Assembly (NCBI GenBank): GCA_963576475.1
Contig: OY754982.1
Location: 6,662,204-6,726,203, forward strand
Source: Molanna angustata
Taxonomy: Eukaryota > Arthropoda > Insecta > Trichoptera > Molannidae
Length of the DNA stretch: 64,000 nucleotides
Direction: 5' to 3'
The notes under the pieces were generated by a model, which was not told where the DNA came from, did no database searches, and was given only the letters and a program-made list of their open reading frames with translations. The stretch's first letter is position 1, and every line of letters begins with the position of its first letter. Of the stretch, positions 1 through 28,089 are shown piece by piece. A program made the position numbers and the translations under genes.

Positions 1-1240
1 AATCAGCGAACAAGCCTGCCATGTCTTCGACGGAATTGGACAGCCTGTTTTTGTATTTCATGACTCGTGGATAGTCATTAATGTCGTTTTTAAGAGATTT
101 TGTAAATTTATGCAAGTTAATTGAGTATTTAGGTAAGTTTTCTTCTATGTTAGATAAAAATTGCGCTTTTAATTGTCCAGACAAAATTTTACAGTCTCTT
201 CTCGTATTGCTAAATAGCATATAGTCGTTTATGCTTCTTGTTTCCTTATACAGTTTGTGATAATATTTTTTAAGACGTATTAAATCTTTTAGTTCCTTTG
301 AGTACCACCCAGGATATGAGGACTTCTTAACCTCCCTCAGGGGTATGTGTGTGGATATTACGGAATCCATGATATTATAAAAACTCTCAACAACATAATT
401 TACATCAACACTTTTAGTAAGAAAGGTCCAGTCAATAGCAGAGAGATCATCAACAACCTTAGCATAATCACATTTGTTAAAAAAACGTTTATATTGTTTG
501 CAGGGGGTTGAGTATTCGGCACATATCTTTAACTTAATATCAAGTGGAGGATGATGAGGATCAGCTGGCAAAAAAATATCAATAGATCTATCAACGTTCA
601 CATTTTTTGCGTTTGTAAATACCAAGTCAAGTAATTTTGAGTTGTGATTGAATACATCATTGTGTTGCTCAAAACCAAGATATGAGGACATGTTAAGTAT
701 TTCAATCTCATTTTCGTTACCACGCGGTATACCAATCAATGTATAAGATTGATCTCTGTGCCACTGTATGTGAGGAAGATTGTAATCACCCACTATAAGT
801 ATTTGTGCATCTGTATGTTTGAACCTAATTTTTTCCAGGTCCTCACTGTGATGCACATAAATCGTATTGTCTGAGGAAGGGGGGATATACACGCAACATA
901 GGATCAAGCTATGTGATGGGAAATCAATTTTAACAAATAATTGCTCAACATCTTTGTGTGTACATTTTAAAATGGATGACCTTAGTCTTTTGGCGATCCC
1001 CAACAGAACTCCACCACCCCTACTTCTGTCACTAGTGGAAACACAACGATCTTTACGATATATATTAAAGTTTTCAAACCCAAGTTCACCATTATAAATT
1101 GATTTTGATAACCATGTCTCTGTGAAAATAACTATATCAGCGCAAGATGAATTAGAGGAGTCTCTTAAAATGTCCAATTTAGTATTTAGACCTCGAACAT
1201 TTTGATAATATATATTTAAATTTATGACACTATTTAGTTT
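1..1240 (-). mobile_element. LINE ORF2, AP-endonuclease part, open at window edge
   Basis: Reading the minus strand from about 1240 down to 1 gives one uninterrupted frame with the hallmarks of an apurinic-type endonuclease of a LINE. In order I see NVRGLNTKL, then FTETWL (catalytic Glu), GGGVLLGI, a YIPP strand, IVGDYNLPHIQW (catalytic Asp and Asn), and LLDLVFTN followed by HHPPLDI (catalytic His). After the nuclease comes the linker toward reverse transcriptase (WYSKELKDLIRLKKYYH). The frame overlaps the end of ORF1 in another phase. The reverse transcriptase itself lies left of the window. The linker resembles the one preceding the RT of the 22.6-24.7 kb element, so both are probably the same Jockey-like group. 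It sits upstream of gene A's first visible exon, in opposite orientation, presumably inside a gene A intron. Confidence 0.85.
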
Positions 1241-1926
1241 TTTCGCAGTTGAACTATCTTCGGTACAGAGTTGAAATATTTTATTCCTATATTTTCTTCA
1301 CCGTTATTTCTTCTCGATTCCAGTTCCTTCCACAAATCACTGATTTGTTTCCTTTGCGATTGAGTCAGATCTCGTTTGATTTTTATGTCATCTGGTAGCG
1401 TATGTCGGTAAGTGAAAATTGAATTGACCTGTCTGGCATCCTCAAACTCCACCTTAATGGGTCTCGTTTTGTTAGCCTGTTTTGAACCCAACCTGAATAC
1501 TCTGGATACTTTAAAGTTCTCCGATTCATTCAGCTGTTTCAAAACTGATCCCACTCTATTAACGTCCTCCTGCATGCCATTAAATGATACTTCGGATGGG
1601 CACTCTGGCACGTTGAAAATTATTATATTTTTAGATCTTGTTCTTCTTTCCTCGATCTCACCTACTGTTTCCTCTACCAAAGAAGCCGTACACGACTGTA
1701 TATTTGGGTAGGCTTTTGTGGAGACAGTATTCTTCAAAGCCGACAACTCACCTTCCATGTTCGCCATTGAAGCCGCCATCTGGCTATTGGTAGCCATTAT
1801 ATCATTAGCTATTGGGATGAGCTTCGATATTTGATCCTTATTGAATTTGTTAATTGGATCCATGACTACAGTTATTAACTGGTTGATATAATCCCTGTTC
1901 ATAATAATAAACTGCTGGGAGTTCAT
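1234..1926 (-). CDS. LINE ORF1 protein, 230 aa, intact
   Basis: Complete 230-codon frame upstream of the endonuclease ORF on the same strand. The N-terminal third looks like a coiled coil (heptad-like stretch around residues 30-70, SQMAASMANMEGELSALKN). The middle has RRTRSKNIIIFNVPE and later IKVEFEDARQVNSIF, the pattern of an L1-ORF1/Transposase_22-like RNA-binding domain (roughly residues 90-215). No CCHC zinc knuckle is visible. Family knowledge: such proteins bind the LINE RNA and form RNP particles. The start is the first ATG of the frame, just downstream of the tandem repeats. With an intact ORF1 and an open ORF2 this is one of the least decayed LINEs in the window. Confidence 0.75.
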   Translation of the reverse strand: MNSQQFIIMNRDYINQLITVVMDPINKFNKDQISKLIPIANDIMATNSQMAASMANMEGELSALKNTVSTKAYPNIQSCTASLVEETVGEIEERRTRSKNIIIFNVPECPSEVSFNGMQEDVNRVGSVLKQLNESENFKVSRVFRLGSKQANKTRPIKVEFEDARQVNSIFTYRHTLPDDIKIKRDLTQSQRKQISDLWKELESRRNNGEENIGIKYFNSVPKIVQLRKN

Positions 1927-1943
1927 TTTGATTGAGCGTAAAC

Positions 1944-2190
1944 TGTTATAATTAAGTTATAGTCTGTTAAACCTTTATAATGTAGATGGCAGTAATTTAG
2001 TCTGTTACACTATTGGAATATAGAGGCAGTAATTTAGTTTGTTAAACTATTATAGTATAGATGGCAGTAATATAGTCTGTTACACTATTAGAATATAGAG
2101 GCAGTAATTAAGTTTGTTAAACTATTATAATATAGATGCCAGTAATTTAGTCGGTTGAACTATTCAAATATAGATGGCAGTAGTAAAGCG
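1944..2190 (-). repeat. Tandem 37/38-bp repeats upstream of LINE ORF1
   Basis: About six and a half units. The word TCTGTT/TTTGTT recurs at 2001, 2038, 2076, 2113 and 2151, so spacing alternates 37 and 38 bp. Two unit types alternate: one with TTACACTATT and ATAGAGGCAG, the other with TTAAACTATT and ATAGATGGCAG. The real period is therefore a 75-bp dimer. The array lies directly upstream of LINE ORF1 on the minus strand, where a LINE 5' UTR would be. Confidence 0.8.
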
Positions 2191-2504
2191 AGCACTAGTG
2201 AGTAATGCACAGCGAATAGCGAGCCGTCTCCACCGGGCGAGAATTCAGTACAGTAATGTCAGGTAATATTTTTCACTAAACTCGACATCAAAAACACTAG
2301 ATTTCTCCGCAGCTCGGTATTTTATTTACACACGAACACTTCCACCTATTCGTGACAAGAAATTATACTATTGTATAACGATTCACACTATTATAACACT
2401 CAGTTGTAATTTATTCGGAATTTTTAATCAGCTGTCAAATTGTAACAAGCTGTCAAACTGCACACATAGGTTCTTCGAAATAAAAGTTCGAAAATATAAG
2501 TTAT

Positions 2505-2770
2505 TTAGCGGTGATAGCCCAGCGGTAAGGTCGTCGCCTTCCATGCGTGAGGTCGACGGTTCGAATCCGTACGCACCTATGGATTTTCAAAAAATCTCTG
2601 CGAATTTATATCACTAGCTATGCGTACCCATGATCCAATTTGTCTGGTTGCCCTTTCTAAGGGTTACGAAGGACAGATGGTCAGATTGCTTCAATGTAAT
2701 AACCAGACTCGCCGATTCCAGGATCATGGTCAAAGCGTACCCCAATAGAAACGGGACAAAAACGCTAAGG
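2505..2770 (+). mobile_element. tRNA-derived SINE (type 1)
   Basis: The first ~75 bp carry a pol III promoter pair: an A box (TAGCCCAGCGGTA) and a B box (GGTTCGAATCC) flanked by a 4-bp T-arm stem ACGG/CCGT. The cloverleaf is degenerate: the acceptor ends do not pair and the anticodon stem is broken. It therefore reads as a SINE head and not a tRNA gene. The tRNA-unrelated body runs to about 2770. Confidence 0.65.
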
Positions 2771-3622
2771 GAAAGTTTATAATAAGTTTTTTAGCAAGAA
2801 TTCGTTTGTCCAACAAATTCGAAAATCCTTACTGTCTATTCTAAAGAATGAATAGGAAATCTGTAAAAGTTTCTTCAATTTATTGTGGATTTCGATTTGT
2901 GTGTATGTACATTTTATTTAGATGTAAAAAATAAATACATTTGCCTACACCTAGTATAACCAAAAAAAAAATAACAAATTTGCACAGAATTAAATAAAAA
3001 CAACATAGAACAAGAATAATTTAAATTTACACAAACTAAAAATTGTATCATTGATGATTCTAATGTATGAAAAAGGTACAAACATTATCGTCATTTTACA
3101 AAAAAAATCACACGATATTCTGCTTATAAACGCGCATTCACCGATGACTGGTTTATGGTTTGATACACCCGCCTTAGCACCTAATTGCTCATTACCTAGG
3201 CAACTAGGCTTGATAGTGTGGCCGCACTAGACAGACACTTCAAGAGACAAAAATTTGAGGATATCTCAGGACTCAATTATTACTTTTATTTGAAATAATT
3301 ACATCATTACAACAATGATATCATATTTGTCTTAGAATACGGGTGCAAGGTCAATGGCGTTACTATGGCCACAAACGGCGGTTTCATATGTTTGATATTT
3401 GGCTCATACATATGGATAAATTGAAAACCATCAGTAATATAATATATAAAAAAAATACTTTTTCCCCATTCTACATATGTATACGATGGAGAGAAAGATT
3501 ATTTTGAGCGCACTTGAGCTTGCGAGTAATTAACATGTTTGGAGAACTTACAACATGTCTGGAGATTCTATTGAAATCAGTTTATATTTTAAAATTTTGA
3601 TTCAAATTGTTTTTGTTTTCAG
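2771..3622. other. AT-rich intron/intergenic DNA of gene A
   Basis: No coding signal or clear repeat seen. The stretch ends in a pyrimidine-rich acceptor (ttgttttcag) directly before gene A's first visible exon, so it is probably intron. Confidence 0.5.
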
Positions 3623-3805
3623 TTGCCCATAAATGAGACTCTAACCAATGAATATTTTACTTTTACGAACAAAGGTAAAACTGATATTCATGTAAATATT
3701 CCACAATCGGGCTATGTACCTGATCAAGAAATGATTATTAGTTGTGATATCAAAAACACACATAGCCAAGTGTCGTTGGAACAAATATTGTACACTCTTA
3801 GAAAG
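3623..3805 (+). CDS. Gene A exon (equivalent to exon 4)
   Basis: 183 bp, 61 codons, phase 0 on both sides. Acceptor ttttcag, donor gtaagt. Starts LPINETLTNEY and contains GYVPDQEM. Same length as the matching exons in genes B and C. Confidence 0.85.
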
Positions 3806-5231
3806 GTAAGTTTTGAAAATTATAAAGTGGTTTAAAAGTGTACAATGTACAAACCTAATCTGATCCTGGCTACGAGCAAAACACAAAATAATACAGCTAC
3901 CGTCGGTTAAAAATCACAATATTGATTTAAATATGACTATTACTTTCAGACCACAACTTACAAAGCTGATTTCCCAAGAGATAAATGCAGAATAATAAAA
4001 GAAAATATTGTTGAGGGAACCGGCGTAAGTGTAAAATATGGTAAAAACTCCACCCAAATGAAGAAGATTAAAATACCAGACACCCTTTTGCCATCGACTC
4101 GCAGTCATACGTGTCCCATCAACGTTCAATATTCCATCAAGGTAATGACAATTAAAACTAAAATTAATATTACCACACGTTTAACCAAATAATTACCTAT
4201 TAATAATTAATAGGAAATCTATTTTTGACTTATTTACATCGCTTAATCCTAATATACGCCATTTTATTCTAAAGATTCAACAATCCTCTGCTCTAAATTT
4301 CATAAGAAACTACTACAGAGTTATACAAGACGCAGTTATAATTTCACAGAAAAATAATTCATAACCCATATTTTTTCGGTGTTTTATTTACTTTGTTTTT
4401 TTATTTATTTAAATTATTACTTTCCTGTTGGTGTTTATAAATAAAGAACGACAATAAATTATCTTGTTGATTAAATATTTTGTATTTTCAGATAAAAGCA
4501 GTGCCATCTGGAATACACAAGAATTTCAAAAAACATATTCCCATAAATATAGGAACGATGCCAGTAGTTGACGAAAATCTGAAAATTTCTACACCATGTT
4601 ATTCAATGGCCAGCGGGGAGTCTGCGAGCGTCCCTTTCGTTAATCCTTATGGTGCCATTGAGAATCCTTGCTCCCTGTTTATAACTCCCAATCCACCGTC
4701 CATTAATCTCAACAATCTAATTTTAAACGTTAATCCACCAGCATACCTAAACGAGTCCACAAATCCCAGTGCTACGAATGAAGAAATAAGAACACCACCT
4801 TCCATTGGGTTTTCAATACCTCCTAGTTCTTCATCCTCATCAGTTGAAGGTTAGTAGTATATATTGAATAAAAATCTGTTTGTTGTCAAAGCGATTTCCC
4901 ATTTTTTATTGACATATTGAATATAGATCTCGTATTTTTGTCAATTTACTGACAGATTCTCCAAAAAAGAATTTCTGGATTTCGTGTCCACAACACGAAA
5001 TCCAAACCTTCTATAAATCTTAGTGATGTAATTGTAAGGGTTGATAATACCAAAGCGAGTTCACAAATGCCAGGGCTTCGAACGAAGACGCATTTTTCTT
5101 TCTGTTGCTTGTTGCTTGATACAAAATTAACAATTTACGGAATAATAATGACGATTTTTGTTTCAGCTCCTCCAACGTACGAAGAATCTCTTATATTGTT
5201 AGCTGGTATGAATTTGGAAGACCGAGAATAA
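3623..5231 (+). CDS. Arrestin domain-containing protein, gene A, 3' part
   Basis: Four exons, 3623-3805, 3950-4141, 4492-4849 and 5167-5231, join in frame into 265 residues plus stop. They correspond to exons 4-7 of gene C: an end of the N-terminal arrestin domain and the C-terminal arrestin domain with the signature GYVPDQEM, then a Ser/Pro-rich tail ending in APPTYEES. Family knowledge: alpha-arrestins are membrane-recruited adaptors whose PPxY motifs bind WW domains of NEDD4-type ubiquitin ligases to drive trafficking of membrane proteins. The exons coding for the first ~160 residues are not in the window, so the gene is 5'-partial here. Its tail exon (358 bp) is about twice as long as in gene C and rich in Pro, Asn and Ser. 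All donors are GT and acceptors AG. No canonical AATAAA was spotted; an ATTAAA lies about 150 bp after the stop. Confidence 0.85.
3950..4141 (+). CDS. Gene A exon (equivalent to exon 5)
   Basis: 192 bp, phase 0 both sides, acceptor actttcag, donor gtaatg. Encodes the stretch from TTTYKADFPRDKC to CPINVQYSIK. The last residues match the KYILK/RYFMK ends of the other copies. Two codons longer than in B and C. Confidence 0.85.
4492..4849 (+). CDS. Gene A exon (equivalent to exon 6, long tail)
   Basis: 358 bp, ends in phase 1 (donor gttagt). Opens IKAVPSGIHKNFKKHIPINIGT, the last arrestin strands, then a low-complexity Pro/Asn/Ser tail. Reading through the donor would give a stop after two bases; splicing to 5167 gives APPTYEES. 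Confidence 0.85.
5167..5231 (+). CDS. Gene A terminal exon with PPxY motif
   Basis: Acceptor tttcag, then the codons for APPTYEESLILLAGMNLEDRE and TAA. The PPTY is the presumed WW-domain ligand. It aligns with the PPPTYEES exon of gene C. Confidence 0.85.
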
Positions 5232-5526
5232 TGAACCATCTACTTCATCACGTATTGAGGGAGTTTGATTGTTTTGATACAACTGATGCAACAGATCATA
5301 ACTAAAGAACGGACTATATCATCATGCGTAGGATAGTTAAGGGTCCGAAACGTTAGAGATGAATGGTTCCTCCAAGAACCAATTAAACGGGTTTTCCATA
5401 AGTGCTTTATATATAAATATACCTAATTCTATGTGAACTTATTGTGAATTGGTGAGTTATTGGGTGTCCTTGAAATCATCAATGTTGGTTGCTAGCTATA
5501 ATAGTTACTACAATGTTGTCCGATAG
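5232..5526 (+). other. Probable gene A 3' UTR
   Basis: Non-coding sequence after the gene A stop with an ATTAAA near 5384. No repeat recognised. Confidence 0.35.
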
Positions 5527-5527
5527 A

Positions 5528-5594
5528 TCAAAAATCAGATATTACCAAACTGTTTCATGCGTTCGCATAAAACAATTTGGTAATATCTTTGATT
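5528..5594. repeat. Near-perfect hairpin, 25-bp arms
   Basis: AGATATTACCAAACTGTTT... at about 5537 pairs with ...AACAATTTGGTAATATCT, with two mismatches in 25 and almost no loop; the pairing continues weakly outward. The loop is too small for a standard pre-miRNA. It may be a tiny palindromic MITE or a DNA cruciform. Confidence 0.6.
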
Positions 5595-5819
5595 CAAGAA
5601 TAAATGAATCAATGATCTGAAAGAACGTTTATACGATTGACGAAGAGAACATGTAAAGATAAAAAAAATCTCGTCGAATTTCTCAATTTTTGAAGTCGGA
5701 ATTACGAAATTATAATGAATGGAATGTATTTTTATGCATCTGTTTGTCATTCTTTTCATGCGCACGCATGCGCATTCCTATAATTTTTGTTTGTATCTAC
5801 TCTATGGAATTAATCATCA

Positions 5820-5955
5820 GGGGGCAAGTATGGTCTAACCGGCGAAATCGAAACCCTCACGATTACCCATATCATGGATATAATTATGATGTCATAGGAC
5901 TCCTTATAATAATTACATATATCTATGGGTAATCGTGAGTGTTTTGATTTCGCTA
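5820..5955. mobile_element. MITE with 29-bp inverted arms
   Basis: Left arm 5842-5870 (GCGAAATCGAAACCCTCACG...) and right arm 5924-5952 are inverted copies with 2 of 29 mismatches. A related half-copy occurs at 21971-22020, including the outer GGGGCAAGT.TGGTC part, so the left border is probably near 5820. No transposase inside. Confidence 0.7.
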
Positions 5956-6214
5956 TAATATGTTTTGAATATTAAACTCATATATTATACACTGCATAAT
6001 ATACACTACACTCATACCTATAATACGCATTGTAAATATAGGTACTATTCTCATATGTAATTTAAATGTTATGTGATTAATTATATATCAAAAAGGGACG
6101 AAACACGAGGTTTATTTAAAATGATAAATTGGGAAATTCTGACGTCCTATATCGATCATGACCTAGGCTGGGTCACACAATATTACTTTCTGCGTTTGCT
6201 CAACGTTCATCATT

Positions 6215-6801
6215 ACAGCGTTGCCAATGCCAAATTTCCGATTTCTCCAAAAATCTAGATCGAATTCCACAAACTGGGGAATTACAAAGTCCCGATTCCC
6301 CACAAATTCCCCACATTATTATAATCACAATAAAAATACATGGTTTCACAAAAAACGATTATATTAAAATTTTATACACTTAACATATCCATCAAGGCCA
6401 TGTAGAGTCAAATCCAGCATGGCGTGAATTTGTCATTAATTTTTGTATTCCCACAAAGTTTTCAAACACTGAAAATCCTTTCAGCACAGTGATTTAACTT
6501 TGATTTGTTGAGCTTTTGAAGGATTCACAAAATATATAATAAAAATAAATCAAACCTTTTAACAATGTCCGACATTAATTTATTATAAAAATCTTGGCCC
6601 AATTAAATTAAATCTGTAATAGATGAACAATATATATTTTCATCAATTTTCAAATGATAGACGTTTTAATTATTAAACTATCGATGTATCAGCTATCGAT
6701 GAATGGTAAAATGATTAATCCCCACATTTTCCCCACAAAATCCCCAATCGAGTTGAGATTCCCCGCAATTTGGGGAATTCCCCACAAATTGGCAACGCTG
6801 T
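6215..6801. mobile_element. 587-bp non-autonomous DNA transposon, 14-bp perfect TIRs
   Basis: Starts ACAGCGTTGCCAAT and ends ATTGGCAACGCTGT. Both subterminal regions are full of TTCCCCACA and GGGGAATT words in inverted arrangement. Flanks read CATCATT and CATCAAT, a possible imperfect 7-8 bp target duplication, which would suit a hAT-type element. No transposase frame inside. Confidence 0.7.
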
Positions 6802-7640
6802 CATCAATGATGTCTTTCATTGAGCTCCCTTATTACTAACACCATAATAAAGGATTGTTTGAACAAATTTATGTATTACTTTTATAATAAACAAATGTTT
6901 TGTATCAATATGTTAGCTTAACGTATTTATAAACTAAATAAGAATAAAGTATGATTTAAGGCAGCTACGAGGCTGATTTAGGAAATTGACAAAAGTTTCA
7001 CATAACACCTCTCCTCAAACAACTGAATTGGTTGAAGTGTCTAGAACTTGTAAAATATAAGATTTGTCTGGTGCACAAAGAACTGAACCAGACGAAACCT
7101 TTTGAAATGGAGACTATACATTTGTACTATAACTTAAAGCAAATGCTGACAAAAATACGAAAAGATGAATATTTTGTCTGTCTACGTTTATATATTTTTT
7201 TCACTGGCGGAAGTATTTTCAACGCAATGACACTATAAAAAAAAACAAAAAAAAAAGAAATGTCAAATTGGTTTGCTATTTATTGCGGTAGGCAGGACCT
7301 GCGCAAAAAGGGGTCCCAAATCGGTTCAAACTTGCTGCCTTACTTTCCACTGCAAATCCGATTCGATTTGCTAATAACCTACCTTAGTTACGTAGAATAT
7401 GCGGTAGGTAGGTATATTTTAATGATTATGGTCGACAATTTGAATGTACGCAGGTGACAAATAGATTTAAATGAAAATTTGAAGGTGGGATCGGAATCGA
7501 GTTTCAAGAATAAGGCTACTGGGAGCAGGAAAGGAATAGAATATTGTTTGCTTCGTAGAGCATCAAGCAACAGCGCCATTGGAATGATCTTGTCAGAAAT
7601 AAGTTGATCTTTAATGATCTATCAAATCAAATAACTATAA
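6802..7640. other. AT-rich intergenic DNA, nothing assigned
   Basis: Between gene A and gene B. I see no gene or recognised repeat. Open frames here are short and without family resemblance. Confidence 0.4.
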
Positions 7641-7646
7641 ATTAAA

Positions 7647-7844
7647 ATGTTAAATGACGATGATTTTATTTTTACTGGTGATGATTTTAATTTTACTGAT
7701 GATTTTAATTTTGCTGGTGATGATTTTATTTTTACTGGTGATGATTTTAATTTTACTGATGATGATTTTAATTTTGCTGGTGATGATTTTATTTTAACTG
7801 ATGATGATTTTTATGTAATTGATAATAATTTTTATTGTTACTGA
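7647..7844 (+). repeat. 21-bp minisatellite (GATGATTTTAATTTTACTGGT type)
   Basis: About nine units of 21 bp (some 18). An open frame runs through it and would give a DDFNFTG-like heptad repeat, but composition and context fit a simple tandem repeat better than a gene. Confidence 0.75.
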
Positions 7845-8890
7845 CAATGGTTCGATTGCTGTTGTGATATTATAAATACCAGAAAAGTTTCGTTTCGCTG
7901 TTGATGTATTAATGATATTTGCTTATATTGATCTTTCAGATACTTTTTTGGGGTTTTCAACCATCAAGAAGTTTCACCAAGAAAGAAAAACTTAATATGT
8001 ATAAAAAATGTAATGTTATTGCCTTATGTGTGTACTTAGGATATTTTAAGTATATTTAAAGTAAGACTGGGTTGTTTCAACAAAAGTATCGGTAATAGTA
8101 TAATTATAATACTTAAAAAATAGAGTCGTTTGACGGTATTAGATTTCAATTAATCAATCAAAAGTATTGAACGATTTTATGAAATCAAAGTAAGTATTTT
8201 AACTAAGTATTTGATTGCCTTCACTACCTCCCAACTTGTGACTTCTTTATACAATAATGTTTTACTGTATTTTTTTACAATATTTTTACGATTTTTTTCT
8301 TGACTGATTTATCAGTAGGTTATTAACGTGTATATGCTATGTAATAATAAAATCAATGAATACTCGCTTGTTGTGCTTTTTATTGCATTATCTTCTTAAA
8401 CATCGACAACCCATTAAAAGACACATGTTCATTAATATATTATCAAAAGATCAAGCTAGATGTCTTTGAATTGTGACGCTGGAAAAATAGAAATTAAAGA
8501 AATGGTGTCGACAACGCGCAAGAGACTTCCTCGAAGCTTATAAAAATCACTATCTTTTTATCAAAAATACCAAGAAACAAATTTCATTATGAATCTCTAA
8601 TTTACAGAGCAAGTGCCAAACGCATGGGGATACACTAGCTTTGTATATAATTTATAGAATAAAGGTTCCAGATCATATCAATCATATGGGTTCAGATTTG
8701 GAATAAAGGAGTATTGTATTGCTATTGATTTTTAATGTGCTCTCTCTAATTACATTGAAGAAAATTTGATGTAAAAAACTGTCTACTACAAAATATTTGT
8801 GGATAGTAAAATAAATGGATTGGAGTTTGTTTATTTCTTTTTTAGAAGATGACTAAGATACCTATATATTTACGCGATTTGATGTATGCA
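7845..8890. other. AT-rich intergenic DNA, nothing assigned
   Basis: No coding or repeat signal that I can support. Confidence 0.35.
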
Positions 8891-9650
8891 AATTATGAAG
8901 TGTTGATTGCTGAACATGCAGTATTTAGTGAATAAAGTATACGAAAGATGCCTGCAGAACGGACTGAGAATGAATGTGAGTAAATCGTATATTGGTATTC
9001 GAAAAAACTCAAAGTATAACTGCATGTATGATAAAAGTAGAGAACGAATAGCGAGAAGAAGTTGGGGAATATTTATACTTGGGAAGTATGTTTCAACGGA
9101 ATGGAAGACCTGATAAAAATATTGAAAGAAGAGTTATAGCAGATAATAGAATAAACGGAGCACTAAGACCAGTAATGTCCAAGCATCTCAAAGGAAGCCA
9201 AAATTGCCGTACACAATGCAATAATTGTAGTGCCTACTTTGACCTTTGACATAGGTATGCCAGTGAATCATGGGCGTGGCAGAAGACGCATGAAAGTAGA
9301 ATATATTCTGTAGAAATGAGATCACTAAGAAGAGTATGTAATAGAACGATGTATCGATTTAATAAATAATGAGGACATAAGGAGAGAATGCAAGATAAAC
9401 CACGATATTATAAGTAAAATGAAAGTGAAAGCCCTGAGATGGTTTGAGCATATTGAAAGACTTAACGATGAACGGTTGACCAAAAAAATACATACGGGAT
9501 GGAGTGAATAGTAAGTGTCGCCTCAGAAAGGGATGGCATGATCATGTGAATGATACCTATTTTGAAAGAAGGAAACATTAGAAGCTTGAACAAACGACAA
9601 ACATGTATGAGACCATGCATGGATGTTAATTTTCTTTATAACATTGGTAA
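8890..9650 (+). mobile_element. Degenerate LINE 3' fragment (YPVRDMA family)
   Basis: Broken frames reproduce the 3' end of the LINE seen better at 14505-15172: VNKVYERCLQNGLRMNV, the LGSMF-like segment, NRINGALRPVM, then RSLRRVCNRTM, RWF.HIERLND, RQTCMRPCMDV. This is the C-terminal region after the reverse transcriptase of an RTE-like endonuclease/RT element common in insects. Several frameshifts; dead copy. Confidence 0.7.
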
Positions 9651-9876
9651 TGAATGACCTTATAATAAAGAATAATTGATCAGTAATTTTGGGACGATAA
9701 GCATCTACCGCAATTGTTCATAGATGTGGTTTTATAAAAAGGATTGTATAATAATAAACAAAAATATACCTATCTATTTAAAATAGTAATTGACTCTCAA
9801 CAGTAATTGACTCTCAACAAACATTCGAATCGGAACAATTAATACAGCAACTAATAAAATACGCATCATATAATTA

Positions 9877-9899
9877 TGACGTCATGGACTGTGACGTCA
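9877..9899. promoter_or_regulatory. Two perfect CRE palindromes upstream of gene B
   Basis: TGACGTCA occurs at 9877-9884 and again at 9892-9899, 15 bp apart start to start, about 200 bp before the gene B ATG. TGACGTCA is the consensus full CRE bound by CREB/ATF bZIP factors (established knowledge). A TTATCGAT (7 of 8 to the DREF box) lies near 10002. The segment from 9950 to 10030 is less AT-rich than its surroundings, as expected for a promoter or 5' UTR. That it drives gene B is inference. Confidence 0.5.
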
Positions 9900-10097
9900 C
9901 ATCAGCAATTTGGGCAGAATCCTCATGTGTATTATATTCCACGAACCATGGCCGCCTCGCCTAACAGGCGCCTTGAATATTTACAGTTCCCATTCGAGGT
10001 TATCGATCATCGGGCGTGCCTTGCCTCGTAATCTAAATGTGAGGTTAGACAAACGTCAAATAACACGACAATGTTTTTGCTGTGATTTTGCAACAAA

Positions 10098-27404
<17,307 letters not shown>

Positions 27405-27660
27405 TCCACGTAAGTTTTAATATCATGCCTTGTTATTGAATGGCCTTCATTATCAATTCTTCTATCTATCACCAAGTTTTCACTCCTTCTTCAGTATTTT
27501 TTTTAGTTGTTTAAATTTGAGCTTTCTTAGATTCATAGTTCTTGGGAGATAGAAATACCTGTCGCTGATAGTGGGTGGGAGTGAGTGAGGTAAATACCTA
27601 AAGGAGATATCTAGAAGATTCCTCGAATTATCTAGAAGATTCCTGAAGGAAGAAGATACA

Positions 27661-28085
27661 TCAATGTACATACATACATACCATCACGCCATGTCCCTCA
27701 CGGGGTAGGCAGAGAGAACCGACCGCCACATTTTTCTATCTTGACACACATTCATCGCCTCATCAACATTCATACATCGTCTTATACATGTTCGTCTGTT
27801 GTTCATGCTTCTTACATTTCCATCTTTCAAAATATCGTTTACATGGTCGTGCCATCCTTTTCTTGGGCGCCCGCGACCTCTTATTCCGTTCCTGTCAGCT
27901 TTGTATATTTTCTTCGTCAGGCGTTCTTCGTTCATTCTCCCCAAGTGGCCAAACCATCTCAATGTGTTATCTTTCATTCTGTTAATTACATCTTTCTTTA
28001 TCTTACATTCTTTCCTTGTATCTTCATTCCGAACTCTATCATACATCGTTCTGTTACAAATTCTTCTAAGCGATCTCATTTCAAT
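27661..28085 (-). mobile_element. LINE 3' fragment (YPVRDMA family)
   Basis: Minus-strand frame of 131 codons: RSLRRICNRTMYDRVRNEDT, TLRWFGHLGRMNEERLTKKI, GRGRPRKGWHDHVNDILKD, NNRRTCIRRCMNVDEAMNV, ending AYPVRDMA and a TATG tail (27661-27690 as CATA on plus). Uninterrupted in this part, hence younger than the copies at 9 and 12 kb. Lies 3' of gene B. Confidence 0.8.
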
Positions 28086-28089
28086 AGAT

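Noticed and set aside
2505..2580. tRNA gene (anticodon loop would read TCC)
   Set aside because: Acceptor ends do not pair and the anticodon stem is broken; a SINE body follows.
4492..4854. Gene A ending at the TAG at 4852
   Set aside because: Splicing at 4849 to 5167 gives a PPTYEES exon homologous to gene C, a better model.
7647..7844. Possible repeat protein with DDFNFTG heptads
   Set aside because: Frame length follows from a 21-bp minisatellite; no promoter, homology or splice context.
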